Below are positions 44,320 through 53,515 of a DNA stretch of 64,000 bases, in pieces. How positions within the stretch are numbered: position 1 is the first letter of the stretch; each line of letters begins with the position of its first letter. Under the pieces are notes generated by a model. That model did not search any database. It was not told the DNA's origin and saw nothing but the letters and a program-made list of their open reading frames with translations. The stretch is from Cellulomonas sp. S1-8 (GTDB taxonomy: Bacteria > Actinomycetota > Actinomycetes > Actinomycetales > Cellulomonadaceae), in NCBI RefSeq assembly GCF_026184235.1, contig NZ_CP110806.1:1674001-1738000 (forward strand). The letters run 5' to 3'. A program made the translations under genes and the position numbers.

Positions 44320-44892
44320 TCAGCGCGCCTTCGCCGCGGCCTTGGCCGCCTTCTTGGTCGCGCGCACCTTGCCGAGCGACTCGGCGTCGCGGACGTCGGC
44401 GATGGACCGGAACTCGTCGTCGCCGTAGGCCCCCGCCGCCTCCCGCCACCCCGCCGGCTCGACGCCGCGCTGCTTGCCGAGCAGGGCGAGGAAGATCCGG
44501 GCCTTCTGGTCACCGAAGCCGGGGAGCGCCTTGAGCCGGCGCAGCACCGTCGCGCCGTCAGGGTCACCGTCGGTCCAGATGCGGGTCACGTCGCCGTCGT
44601 GCTCGTCGACGACCGCGCGCGCGACGGCCTGGATGCGTCCGGCCATCGACCCGGGGTAGCGGTGCACCGCCGGCGGCGTCGCGCACAGCGCCGCGAACTC
44701 CTCGGGGTCGGCGTCCGCGATGCGCTGCGCGTCCCAGCCGCCCATGCGGTCGGCGATCTTCGCGGGACCCGCGAACGCGGTCTCCATGGGTACCTGCTGG
44801 TCGAGCAGCATGCCGACGAGCAGCGCGAACGGGTCGTCGTCGAGCAGTCGGTCCGCGGCGTCGTCGCCCGTCATCCACAGCCTGTCGGTCAT
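44320..44892 (-). CDS. HhH-GPD base-excision DNA repair protein
   Basis: This 190-residue protein carries a helix-hairpin-helix/GPD core (FALLVGMLLDQQVPMETAF at the start, LKALPGFGDQKARIFLALLGKQ as the hairpin) as in base-excision glycosylases. The C-terminus is Lys/Ala-rich (ATKKAAKAAAKAR), a typical actinobacterial DNA-binding tail. It lacks the iron-sulfur cluster cysteines of EndoIII. ATG 44892 was preferred to an upstream in-frame start by homology. The target lesion is unknown. It is preceded by the methyltransferase gene, which ends 4 bp away. Confidence 0.85.
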   Translation of the reverse strand: MTDRLWMTGDDAADRLLDDDPFALLVGMLLDQQVPMETAFAGPAKIADRMGGWDAQRIADADPEEFAALCATPPAVHRYPGSMAGRIQAVARAVVDEHDGDVTRIWTDGDPDGATVLRRLKALPGFGDQKARIFLALLGKQRGVEPAGWREAAGAYGDDEFRSIADVRDAESLGKVRATKKAAKAAAKAR

Positions 44893-44896
44893 GGCC

Positions 44897-45691
44897 TCAT
44901 CCTGACGCACGGCCCGCCACGGGGGCAGTCCTTCGTGGTGGGCCCTCGCCCAGCCGGCGTGCGGCGAACGAGAGCATCGTGGGGATGGAGGCGAACCAGC
45001 GCTCGTCGTCGGTCCAGTCGTGCTCCGGAGCGCGGTGGTGGGGGAGCGACGGCGGCTCGTCCAGGTCGACGACGGCCAGCCCGGCGTCGCGCAGGCGCTG
45101 GACGTACCAGGCGAGGGGTCGGTGGTAGTGGCGGTGCCCGCCGAACGAGTCGATCCACCACTGCTCGTGCTCGAGGTACCCGGTCACGCGGCGGTGCCGC
45201 TCGTCGTCGTACACCGGCTGCTGGCGGAAGAACGCCGGGTGCAGGACGCTCGCGACGAGCACCCCGTCGTCGGTCAGGCTCGCCGCGACGTCGGCCAGCA
45301 GGCGGTCGAGGACCGGGAGGTCCATCAGCACCATGTGGCTCACGACCACGTCGAAGGGCCCGGCCACCTCGCGCGGGAGACCACCGGTGAGGTCGCCCAC
45401 CTCGAAGCGCAGGGTGGGGTGGTCGGCCCGTGCCCGGGCGACGAGCTCCTCGCTGCCGTCCACGCCGACGACCTGCGCGCCGCGCGCGGCGCACAGCGCG
45501 GCGAGCCACCCGTGCCCGCAGCCGAGGTCCAGCACGCTGGGGCTGCCCGCCGGCAGCCACCGGGCGAGGAACGGCTCGAACCGGCGCCAGAACGAGTCGT
45601 CGGTGCTGCCCACCACCGCGGCGTAGCTCGCCGCCGCTCGGTCCCAGGCCGCCCGGTCGGCGGTGGCGTCGCCCGCGTGCCACAGCGTCAT
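44897..45691 (-). CDS. Class I SAM-dependent methyltransferase
   Basis: This 264-residue protein has the SAM-binding motif I VLDLGCGHGWLAALCA near residue 60, motif II VVGVDGSEELV and the acidic/aromatic post-motif VSHMVLMDLP. It is a small-molecule methyltransferase of unknown substrate. ATG 45691 was chosen; the frame open to 46315 has no homology. It is divergent from the FHA-FtsK gene, with 157 bp between them holding a promoter region. Confidence 0.87.
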   Translation of the reverse strand: MTLWHAGDATADRAAWDRAAASYAAVVGSTDDSFWRRFEPFLARWLPAGSPSVLDLGCGHGWLAALCAARGAQVVGVDGSEELVARARADHPTLRFEVGDLTGGLPREVAGPFDVVVSHMVLMDLPVLDRLLADVAASLTDDGVLVASVLHPAFFRQQPVYDDERHRRVTGYLEHEQWWIDSFGGHRHYHRPLAWYVQRLRDAGLAVVDLDEPPSLPHHRAPEHDWTDDERWFASIPTMLSFAARRLGEGPPRRTAPVAGRASG

Positions 45692-45848
45692 GCGGCCATC
45701 GTCGCGCACCACGGCAGGTGGGCGCGACGCCACGAACCGGGCACCTGTGGACGAACCGGACGCGGACGCGCCCGAAGTCGCTACCCTCGGCCCGTCCGGC
45801 GGGTGTGACCGCGAGCACACGGACAGGCCGACGAGCGGGGGGAGCGAC

Positions 45849-47762
45849 GTGCGGACCCGACTGACGTACCGCCGACCCGTGCGGGACCGGGACATCGACG
45901 TGGACGTCGTGGTGACCGCCGACGCCGGCGCGAGCGTCGCGGACGTCGCGGACGCCCTCGTCCGGGCCGAGCAGGTCGCCGGACGCGTCGTGACCGGACC
46001 CGTGACGCTCGCGATCGCGCCGCCCGACGGGGGCGCCCCGCGCACCCTGCCCCGCCGTGCGGGTCTGGCCGAGGCAGGTCTGCGCGCGGGCTCGACCGTG
46101 GGGCTGACGCCCGCCGACGACGACGACACGGCCGGCGGGGGCGTCGCACCGCAGGACGCGCACGCGCGGCTCACGGTCGTCAGCGGACCGCAGGCGGGGC
46201 TCGAGGTGCACCTGCCGCGCGGCACCACCACCGTGGGTCGGGGTGCCCACAGCGACGTGCGGCTCACCGACCCGATGGTCTCGACGACGCACGCGCGCAT
46301 CGTGGTGGGGGACACCGTCGAGGTGGTCGACGCCGGCTCGTCGAACGGTGTCGTGATCGGGTGGGGTCGCGTCGACCGTGCGGCCGTCGGACCCCGGGAC
46401 TACGTCGTGCTCGGCGAGACGATCCTCACGCTGACGCGCGTCCGGCCCGCCGACGCCTCGGGAGACGGTGCGGCCGTCGTCGCGTTCAACCGCTCGCCAC
46501 GTGTCGTGCCCGTGCACCCCGAGCGCACGGTCGAGGCACCCGCGCCGCCCGAGCCGGCGCGACCGGGACGGTTCCCGCTGGTCGCGCTCGCCGCACCGGT
46601 CGTCATGGGGGCCGTGCTGTACGCGGTCTTCCCTCGGCCGACGACGCTCGTGTTCCTCGCGCTGAGCCCGCTGCTGCTGGTTGCCGGGTGGGTCGACAAG
46701 CGGTTCTCCGAGCGGCGCCGGCTGCGGGAGGAGACGGCGACGTTCCGGGCCTCGCTCGACGCGCTCGAGCAGGACCTGGCCGCGGGCGTCGAGGAGGAGA
46801 GGCGCGTGCGGCTGGCGGAGCTGCCCTCGACCGCGCAGGCGACCCGCGGGGCACGCGACCTCGGACCGGTCCTGTGGTCGCGGCGCCCGGGTGACGCCGC
46901 GTTCCTCGTCCTGCGGACGGGCGTCGGCACGTCGGCCTCCCGCACGACGGTGCGGCTCCCGCCCCGGGGGCGGGCGAGCGCCGAGCACTGGGGGCTGGTC
47001 GAGGGTCTGCGTGACCGGTTCTCCGACGTCGACGGTGTTCCCGTCGAGGTCGGGCTGCGGGACGTCGGAGCGGTCGGCGTCGCCGGCCCGCGGGGGCACG
47101 TCGACGACGTCGCGCGCGCCCTCGTCGCGCAGCTCGTGTGCCTGCACGCCCCCTCGGAGCTCGTCCTGGCGGGCGTCGCGTCGTCGTCGAGCCGCGACCG
47201 CTGGGACTGGCTGAAGTGGCTGCCGCACGTCGCCTCGCCGCACAGCCCGCTGCAGGGCCCGCACCTGGCGGCCGACCCGGTGACGTCCACGGCGGTCGTC
47301 ACGGCGCTCGAGGAGCTCGTCGCGGCGCGCCGCGCGCTCGGGCGGCACGGTGAGCACGCCGAGCCGGCGGTGCTGCTCGTCGTCGAGGACGACGCGCAGG
47401 CCGAGCGCGGACGCCTCGTGCGGCTCGCGGAGGACGGCCCCGACGTCGGCGTGCACGTGCTGTGGTGCGCCGCGCACGTCGAGTCGCTCCCCGCCGCGTG
47501 CCGCACGTTCCTCGCCGCCGACGACGCGGGCGTGCGCGTCGGCCGCACGCGAGACGGCCGCTGGGACGCCGTCACCTGCGAGCGTCTCGACGTGCCGGCC
47601 GCGACGGACCTCGCGCGCCGGCTCGCGGCCGTCGTGGACGACGGGACGCCCGTCGTCGACGAGTCGGACCTGCCGCGCAGCGTCGCGCAGCTCAGCCTGC
47701 TCGGCCCCGAGGTCGCGGACGACGCGACCGCGGTCGTCGAGCGGTGGCGCGAGACCGGGTCG
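45849..47762 (+). pseudogene. FHA-FtsK type VII secretion ATPase (EccC/YukAB-like), 5' part of frame-broken gene
   Basis: This in-frame part of about 638 codons starts at GTG 45849 with GGGGAGC upstream. Residues 1-95 look like a small ubiquitin-like/YukD-type domain. An FHA domain follows at about 107-190 (TVGRGAHSDVRLTDPMVSTTH, GSSNGVV). Two membrane helices lie near 242-282, and a cytoplasmic region then leads toward the first FtsK domain. After VVERWRETGS (about 47755) this frame becomes Arg/Pro-rich and loses homology, though no stop occurs until 49001. The rest of the protein resumes in another frame. It would drive export of the WXG100 proteins encoded just downstream. Confidence 0.7.
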
Positions 47763-48081
47763 TCCTCGGCGCGGCGGCCGCGTGCGTCGTCGCGGCGGCG
47801 GGACCGCCGTCGTCGGGCAGGCGGACGACCGGCTCCGCGGACGCCTGCACGCCTGGCGGGACGCGCCCGAGCGTCCGCGGCGACCGCGCAGCCGGCGGTC
47901 CTGTTCGTCGCGACCGGGTGCCGCGGGCGGGCGCACGCCGCCGCCTCGGCGCTCGCCTCGTCGCCGCGCTCGAGCGCCGGCGCACCTGCACGCAAGCGCC
48001 GGTCGACGACGACCTCGCCGCGGCCGCGGCGCCGCCGTCGAGCGATCGCGCGACGCGGGCTCGCCGCGGACGTCGGCGCGC

Positions 48082-50049
48082 GGCGTCGAGGCGGTCGCGC
48101 AGCGCGGGCGTCGGGGCTGGACCTGCGGCCACCCACGGCTGCGCGGCACCCCGACGCGGGTCGCGCTGCGCATGGCGGACGAGGCGGACTCCGTCGACGT
48201 GCTCGGCACACCGCTCGCGGCGGGTTTCGACCCGGCCGTCCCCGGCCGGGGGGCCGTGCGCACCGGCCCGGGTCGTCTCGCGCTGTTCCAGGCCGGGTAC
48301 GCCGGCGGGCGGTCGAGCAGCACGCCGCCGCGCGCCGGCGTCGCGCTCGAGTCCCTGGAGTTCGGCCCCGGCGAGCCGTGGGACGTCCCGCTGCCCGTCG
48401 ACCACACGACGCCGGACGACGACGGGCCCACGGACCTCGCCCGCACGGTCCGCACGGTGCGGGCCGCCGCCCGCGTCGAGGCGATCCCGCCCCCGCGACG
48501 CCCGTGGCTGCCCGAGCTCGGCGCCCTGCAGGCGATCGAGGAGCTCGCCGACCCGGTGCGTCCCGGGGTCGTGCTGGGCGTCGTCGACCGGCCCGCACGC
48601 CAGGAGCAGCACGCGTGGACGTGGGACCCCGACGCCGAAGGGTCGCTGGTCGTGCTCGGCACGAGCGGTGCCGGCAAGTCGACGACGCTGCGCACGCTCG
48701 CGGTCAGCGCCGCCCTCGGCGCGCTCGGCGTCGGCGGTCCCGTGCAGGTGTACGGGCTCGACCTGGGGTCCGGCGGGCTCGCGATGCTCGACGAGCTGCC
48801 GGTCGTCGGGTCCGTGGTCGACGGCGCCGACACCGAGCGCGTGCAGCGCCTCATGCGCACGCTGCGCACCGCGCTCGACGACCGGGCGACGCGCTTCGGC
48901 GCCGTGCGCGCCGGGTCGCTCACCGACTACCGCACGCTCGCCGGACGGCCCGACGAGCCGCGGCTCCTGCTCCTGCTCGACGGCCTCGCGGCGTTCCGTG
49001 AGGCGTACGAGGCCGACGCCGGCCGCACCGGCGCGTGGTCCGTGCTGCAGCGGCTGGTCGCCGAGGGGCGGCCCCTCGGCATCCACGTCGCGATGTCGGC
49101 GGAGCGGCCGGGCGCGCTGCCCACGTCCCTGGCCGGCAGCGTGGCCCGCCGTCTGGTGCTGCGGCAGGCGGACGAGAGCGCGTACGGCGTGCTCGACGTG
49201 CCGAAGGACGTGCTCGGGCCCGACTCGCCGCCGGGCCGCGGTGTCTTCGCCGGGGAGGGGGACGAGCTGCAGGTCGCCGTGCCCGGCGGGCGCGCGGCGC
49301 CGGCGGAGCAGGCCGTCGCGGTCGCGGCCCTCGCCGCACGTTTGCGCGCCGCAGGGGTGGGCGCGACGCCCCCGGTGCGACGGCTGCCGACGGTCGTGGC
49401 GGCGGCGAACCTGCCGGCCACGGTCGCCTCGCTCCCGGTGCTGGGGATCGCCGACGACACGCTCGAGCCGTGCGGGTTCGAGCCGCGCGGCACGTTCCTG
49501 CTCGCCGGCATGCCCGGGTCGGGCCGCACGACCGCCCTGGTCGCGCTCGGCACGGCGCTGCGGCGCGCGCTGCCCCGTGCCTCCCTGTACTACGTCGGCG
49601 CGCGGCGGTCCCCGGTGCGTGAGCGCGTCGCGTGGACGGGCACGGCGTCGACCCCCGACGAGATCGCGGCCCTCGCGCGTGAGCTGCTGCCGACGCTCGC
49701 GGCGCCCCCGTCGGATGACGGGCCGGTCGTGCTCGTCGTCGAGGCGCTCGCGGACCTGCTCGGCGGCCCGGCGGAGCAGGCGCTCACCGAGGCCGTGCGC
49801 ACCGCACGACGCAACGACCACTTCGTGCTCGCCGAGTCCGAGACGAGCACCTGGGGCTCGTCGTGGCCGCTCGTCGCGGAGGTGCGCAACGGACGGCGCG
49901 GGTTCGTGCTGCAGCCCGACCACCTCGACGGCGACGCGCTGTTCCGCACGACCTTCCCGCGCATGGGCCGCGCGGAGTTCCCGCCGGGACGTGGCGTGCT
50001 GGTCGAGCAGGGCAGGTTGCGGCGCGTGCAGCTGCCCGTCGCGGACTGA
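48082..50049 (+). pseudogene. FHA-FtsK type VII secretion ATPase, 3' part with two FtsK domains
   Basis: Homology resumes in the +1 frame at GVEAVAQRGR (48082), then continues RVALRMADEADSVDVLG, matching the end of the first FtsK domain of this family. The second FtsK domain is complete, with Walker A GTSGAGKST near 48660. The third has a degenerate P-loop GMPGSGRTT near 49510. The first domain, between 47763 and 48081, shows no Walker A or B in any frame and is shorter than expected. The gene is either decayed or poorly assembled there. If real, the ATPase would lack its motor-critical first domain. Confidence 0.7.
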
Positions 50050-50106
50050 GCCCGGCTGCGCCGCCGAGCCTGTGGACAAACCCGGACGAGCACGGACGAA
50101 ACTCGC

Positions 50107-50112
50107 TAGCGT
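50107..50112 (+). promoter_or_regulatory. -10-like element before the WXG100 genes
   Basis: TAGCGT lies 65 bp before the WXG100 ATG in the 128-bp gap after the ATPase gene. No good -35 was found, so the promoter is tentative, but it suggests the substrate operon can be transcribed separately from the ATPase. Confidence 0.3.
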
Positions 50113-50177
50113 CGGCGCCGGTGCGCGGCACCACGGCGGGGACGGACCCCACCGCACGATCAGCAGGGGAGTGCCAG

Positions 50178-50474
50178 ATGGCGAACATCGACGTCAGCTA
50201 CCAGGAGATGCGGGACGCGGCGACGCGCCTCACCGCGGGCCAGGACGAGATCACCAACCGCCTGGGGGAGCTGCGTGCCTTCATCGAGCAGCTCGTCTCG
50301 TCGGGCTTCGTCACCGACCAGGCGTCGGTGGCGTTCGGCGAGTCGTACCGCCAGTTCACGCAGGGCGCGACCGACACGGTCTCTGCGCTGACGTCGCTGG
50401 GCGAGTACCTGCGCGCGGCGGCGGCGACCCTCGAGGACGCCGACTCCCAGCTCGCGGCCGGCCTGCGCGGCTGA
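50178..50474 (+). CDS. WXG100-family type VII secretion substrate
   Basis: This 98-residue helical-hairpin protein is the right size and register for EsxA/WXG100: helix 1 MANIDVSYQEMRDAATRLTA, a central turn near residue 43, then helix 2 to the C-terminus. The W-x-G turn reads SSGFVTDQAS, so tryptophan is absent. ATG 50178 is preceded by GGGGAGTG. It is followed 2 bp later by a similar-sized helical protein, the usual Esx pair arrangement. Neither shows the YxxxD/E tail motif clearly. Confidence 0.82.
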   Translation: MANIDVSYQEMRDAATRLTAGQDEITNRLGELRAFIEQLVSSGFVTDQASVAFGESYRQFTQGATDTVSALTSLGEYLRAAAATLEDADSQLAAGLRG

Positions 50475-50476
50475 GC

Positions 50477-50770
50477 ATGACGTCCGCGCGCCTCACCGTC
50501 GACACCGACCGCCTGACCGCCGCAGGGACGCGGCTCGCCGACCTGGCGCACACGTTCTCGACCGCGAACGTCCACGCACGGAACCTGGCCGGGGCTTTGG
50601 TGCACCAGGACCTGGTGAACGTGGTCGGGGAGTTCGCGCTCGGCTGGGACGACGTGCGCGTCGGTGTGGTCAAGGACATCGGCTTCCTCGGTGAGGCGTG
50701 CGGACGGATCGGCGACACGTTCGCCGACCTGGACGCGGCTTTCGCGGTGCAGCTGCGGGGTCTGGTGTGA
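50477..50770 (+). CDS. Small helical protein, probable WXG100 partner
   Basis: This 97-residue protein starts 2 bp after the first Esx-like gene. It is strongly helical (DTDRLTAAGTRLADLAHTF, then a second helix ending DLDAAFAVQLRGLV), with a possible central turn around GWDD. It is probably the heterodimer partner of the preceding protein. Its stop codon overlaps the GTG of the next gene (GTGA at 50767-50770), so translation is coupled. Confidence 0.75.
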   Translation: MTSARLTVDTDRLTAAGTRLADLAHTFSTANVHARNLAGALVHQDLVNVVGEFALGWDDVRVGVVKDIGFLGEACGRIGDTFADLDAAFAVQLRGLV

Positions 50771-52209
50771 GCCGGCCGTCGGACTGGTACCCGCTGGCCG
50801 TGATGGACCCGGTGGCGGGGGACCCGGAGCGGGTGCGAGCTGCCGGTGAGGAGTACCGGGGCGTGGCCCGGCAGATCGAGGCGGCGGCGGACGAGCTGCG
50901 GGCGATCGCCTCGGAGATGGACGGCGGTTCTGCGGCCGTGGACGAGGTGGACGCGAAGGCCACGCGTCTGGCGGACACCATCGAGCGGGCGCACGGCCGG
51001 TACGCGGCCACGGGTGAGGCGTTGCTGACGTACGCGGGTGCGCTGGCGCACGCACAGGAGCTGTCCCTGGCGGCGCACACCACGGCGGTGACGGCCCTGC
51101 ACGCGCAGGACGAGGCGCTGGCGAGCATCGCCTGGTGGACGCGCATGGCGGACGGTGCGAGCGACCCGGCCGTCCGTGACCGGTACCTCGCTCTGGCAGA
51201 CGACGCGCGGACGGACCTGCGGTCGGCCGACGGGCAGCTCGACGCGGCCCGCACCGACCTGCGCGTCGCGGTCGCGCAGCGCGACGGTGCCGTCAGTGCG
51301 GCGTGCGCGGCGATCCGCGGTGCGATGGACCGCGACGACCTGCACGACACCATGTGGCAGGACCTCGGCGGGGGCGTCCAGGAGGTCGGGCTGCACCTGT
51401 GGAACGGCGTCGACGAGGTCGCGACCGTGCTGGCGATCGCCGCGGTGCTGCTGTGCTGGATGCCGGGCGTCAACGGCGTGCTGGCCGCGGCCGCCACGAT
51501 CGCCGGGGTCCTGCTGCTGTTCCGGGACTCGGTGGACCTGGCCAGCGGCAACGGCAGCGGCGAGGACGTGCGGGCCTCGGCGCTGGGTGTCGTGACGTTC
51601 GGGGTGGGTCGGTTCGCGCAGCAGGGGATCCGGTTGTCGGTCGCGGCGGCACGCGGCGGGCGGACGCTGCGGCAGGTGGACATGGCGGACGACGCGGCCG
51701 GAGTGGCAGCGCACTCGGCGGCGCACTCGTCGGTGGGCGCGGCGACCAGGAGTCGTCTTGACCAGGTAGCCGGCGGCCTGCGCAATGCCGACGTGCTCAG
51801 GTCCGCCGAGCTCTGGCAGCACATGAGGCCTGGCGTCATCGCGCGTGACACCTGGAACCAGCTGCGGGGCGGAGTCGACCTCGTCGCAGCGCCGGGGCTG
51901 TATCGGCCGAGTGCGAGCGGACATGTGTCGCGTCCGGTCGACACCGTGGCCAACCCACTCAGGGAGTACGGCGTCGAGGTGGCGACGACCTGGACTCAGC
52001 ACAAGGGCGCCGGCGCCTTCACCGCAGTCGGCAACGAAGCAGCAGCACGCGCACTCACGGCAACCAGCGCGGGTGGCACCGCTCATGGCTGGGTCGCCCT
52101 GAGTGGTGGTGTCCAGGTCGTGGAGAGCGCGTGCGCGCTCGCTCCGGCCGCGTCCGCGGACGCGCTTCGCGACTCGTGCTCGCTCGACGTCAAGGAGGTT
52201 AGGAGATGA
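50767..52209 (+). CDS. Putative type VII-secreted protein with N-terminal helical signal region and membrane segments
   Basis: This 480-residue protein starts at the overlapping GTG 50767. It opens WYPLAVMDPVAGDPERVRAA, close to the T7SS signal-type domain of actinobacterial effectors. Long helices follow to about residue 200, then two hydrophobic stretches (VATVLAIAAVLLCWMPG, GVLAAAATIAGVLLLF) near 215-255. The C-terminal 170 residues have no recognised toxin motif. GC content falls visibly after about 51740. It is coupled by 4-bp overlaps to the genes on both sides. It could be an effector or a pore-forming/adaptor component. Confidence 0.75.
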   Translation: MSRPSDWYPLAVMDPVAGDPERVRAAGEEYRGVARQIEAAADELRAIASEMDGGSAAVDEVDAKATRLADTIERAHGRYAATGEALLTYAGALAHAQELSLAAHTTAVTALHAQDEALASIAWWTRMADGASDPAVRDRYLALADDARTDLRSADGQLDAARTDLRVAVAQRDGAVSAACAAIRGAMDRDDLHDTMWQDLGGGVQEVGLHLWNGVDEVATVLAIAAVLLCWMPGVNGVLAAAATIAGVLLLFRDSVDLASGNGSGEDVRASALGVVTFGVGRFAQQGIRLSVAAARGGRTLRQVDMADDAAGVAAHSAAHSSVGAATRSRLDQVAGGLRNADVLRSAELWQHMRPGVIARDTWNQLRGGVDLVAAPGLYRPSASGHVSRPVDTVANPLREYGVEVATTWTQHKGAGAFTAVGNEAAARALTATSAGGTAHGWVALSGGVQVVESACALAPAASADALRDSCSLDVKEVRR

Positions 52210-52841
52210 ACCAGAACCCGACGGAGGGGGCGACGGGGACATTCCTTGTCGAGTTCGAGCTCACGAGCCCCGCGCAATGGATGGGGTGGACAGCGGGGAG
52301 TGCCATCGAGCCCTTGGCCAGGACCATCGCCGAGCAACTGGCGGACGAGGGTGCGGCGAGAGCGGTCACTGCCCGGTCCATCGAGGTGATCAACGCGGAC
52401 TCCCTACGCAAGCAGGGGATCGTCGCGCACAACGCGATCTGGGTCCCGGACAGGTCTACGGGCGAGGTCGCAGCCGTTCTCGACCTGACGGTCATGCCTG
52501 CGGCGGGTGGTGCGGCGGCACCGGAGCGGCATCTGACCCGCAACCTGCGTCGAGCCTTCGGGTGGACCACGCGGATCGTGGAGTACGCGGCGCAGACGTC
52601 AGAGGTTCCGGCGGGTCGCATGACGATCGAACAAGTGCTGCTGCGGCGGTTCGGTGAGCGACAGGTACAGGCGTACCTCTTCCTGCACGTCTTCCCGCCG
52701 GGTGCGCATGAGGCGGCCTGCCTCGTGTTCAACACCGTGCACCTGGACCTGGTGACCGAGATCGCCCGGCAGGGCCGCATGTTCGCGGAGTCACTGGAGC
52801 TGACGCTCGGCGACATCCCCGGCGGACGGCGGACACGGTGA
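52206..52841 (+). CDS. Type VII-associated paralogue A (unknown function)
   Basis: This 211-residue soluble protein overlaps the preceding stop (ATGA, 52206-52209). It has no signal peptide. The conserved parts are INADSLRKQGIVAHNAIWVP near residue 60 and a C-terminal half with FGWTTRIVEYAAQTSEVPAG and VFNTVHLDLVTE. The pattern of a small beta-sheet followed by a helix recalls the LpqN/DcrB-like fold, but this is only a visual guess. Two further paralogues follow. It is the most divergent of the three. Confidence 0.8.
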   Translation: MNQNPTEGATGTFLVEFELTSPAQWMGWTAGSAIEPLARTIAEQLADEGAARAVTARSIEVINADSLRKQGIVAHNAIWVPDRSTGEVAAVLDLTVMPAAGGAAAPERHLTRNLRRAFGWTTRIVEYAAQTSEVPAGRMTIEQVLLRRFGERQVQAYLFLHVFPPGAHEAACLVFNTVHLDLVTEIARQGRMFAESLELTLGDIPGGRRTR

Positions 52842-53515
52842 GCGGGGGCGTCCGCGCGCGTGGGGCGTCCGACGCAGCTGCGAGGAAGTCCGCGCCTCGG
52901 CGCGTGCTTGTCCGACTGGTTCACGTTGAATGGGTGCTCCCAGACGAGTCTTGGGGTGGTTGGGTGCCTGCGCCGAGCGTCGGAACCGTCGCGAGCGGCC
53001 TGTCCAGGGAGCTCGCGGACCAGGGGCCGGCGAGAGAGGTGACGCGGCGCTCGATCGAACTGGTGAACTCAGACTCGTTGCGCAAGAGAGGCATCGTCGC
53101 CGCGAATGCGGTGTGGGTGCCCGTTCGGTCCACCGGGGAGGTCGCTGCGATCCTCGACCTGACCGTGATCCAGGCGCCGGGTGGTGAGTCCGCTCCGGAG
53201 CAGCACCTGGCGCGCAGTCTGCGCAAGGACTTCGGGTGGACGACGCGGATCGTGGAGTACGCGGCGCAGACGTCGGAGGTCCCGGCGGGTCGGTTGACGA
53301 TCGAGCAGGTGCTGCTGCGGCGGTTCGGGGAGCGGCAGGTGCAGGGGTTTCTGTTCCTCAACGTGTTCCCGCCGGGTGCCGCGGAGGCGGCGTCGTTGGT
53401 GTTCAACACGGTGCACCTGGACCTGGTGACGGAGGTCGCCCGGCAGGGTCGGATGATCGCGGAGTCGCTGGATCTGACACTCGGCGACATCCCGGGTGGA
53501 CGGCGCAGAGGATGA
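52838..53515 (+). CDS. Type VII-associated paralogue B (unknown function)
   Basis: This 225-residue protein begins at the overlapping GTG 52838 with MSGGVRARG, a start shared with the next two genes. The N-terminal 50 residues are specific; from VNSDSLRKRGIVAANAVWVP onward it follows paralogue A and C. Its last 330 bp are almost identical to those of paralogue C at the DNA level, so recent duplication or gene conversion is likely. It probably forms part of the same complex or immunity set. Confidence 0.8.
   Translation: MSGGVRARGASDAAARKSAPRRVLVRLVHVEWVLPDESWGGWVPAPSVGTVASGLSRELADQGPAREVTRRSIELVNSDSLRKRGIVAANAVWVPVRSTGEVAAILDLTVIQAPGGESAPEQHLARSLRKDFGWTTRIVEYAAQTSEVPAGRLTIEQVLLRRFGERQVQGFLFLNVFPPGAAEAASLVFNTVHLDLVTEVARQGRMIAESLDLTLGDIPGGRRRG

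Noticed and set aside
47763..48081. Possibility that the odd segment of the FtsK gene is a local inversion
   Set aside because: I read the three minus-strand frames over the segment and found no FtsK-like sequence there either.
44889..48923. A very long open frame on the minus strand opposite the methyltransferase and FHA-FtsK genes
   Set aside because: Its product is low-complexity Arg/Ser/Pro/Thr-rich with no homology, as expected for the antisense of GC-rich coding DNA. The plus strand carries clear FHA and FtsK motifs.
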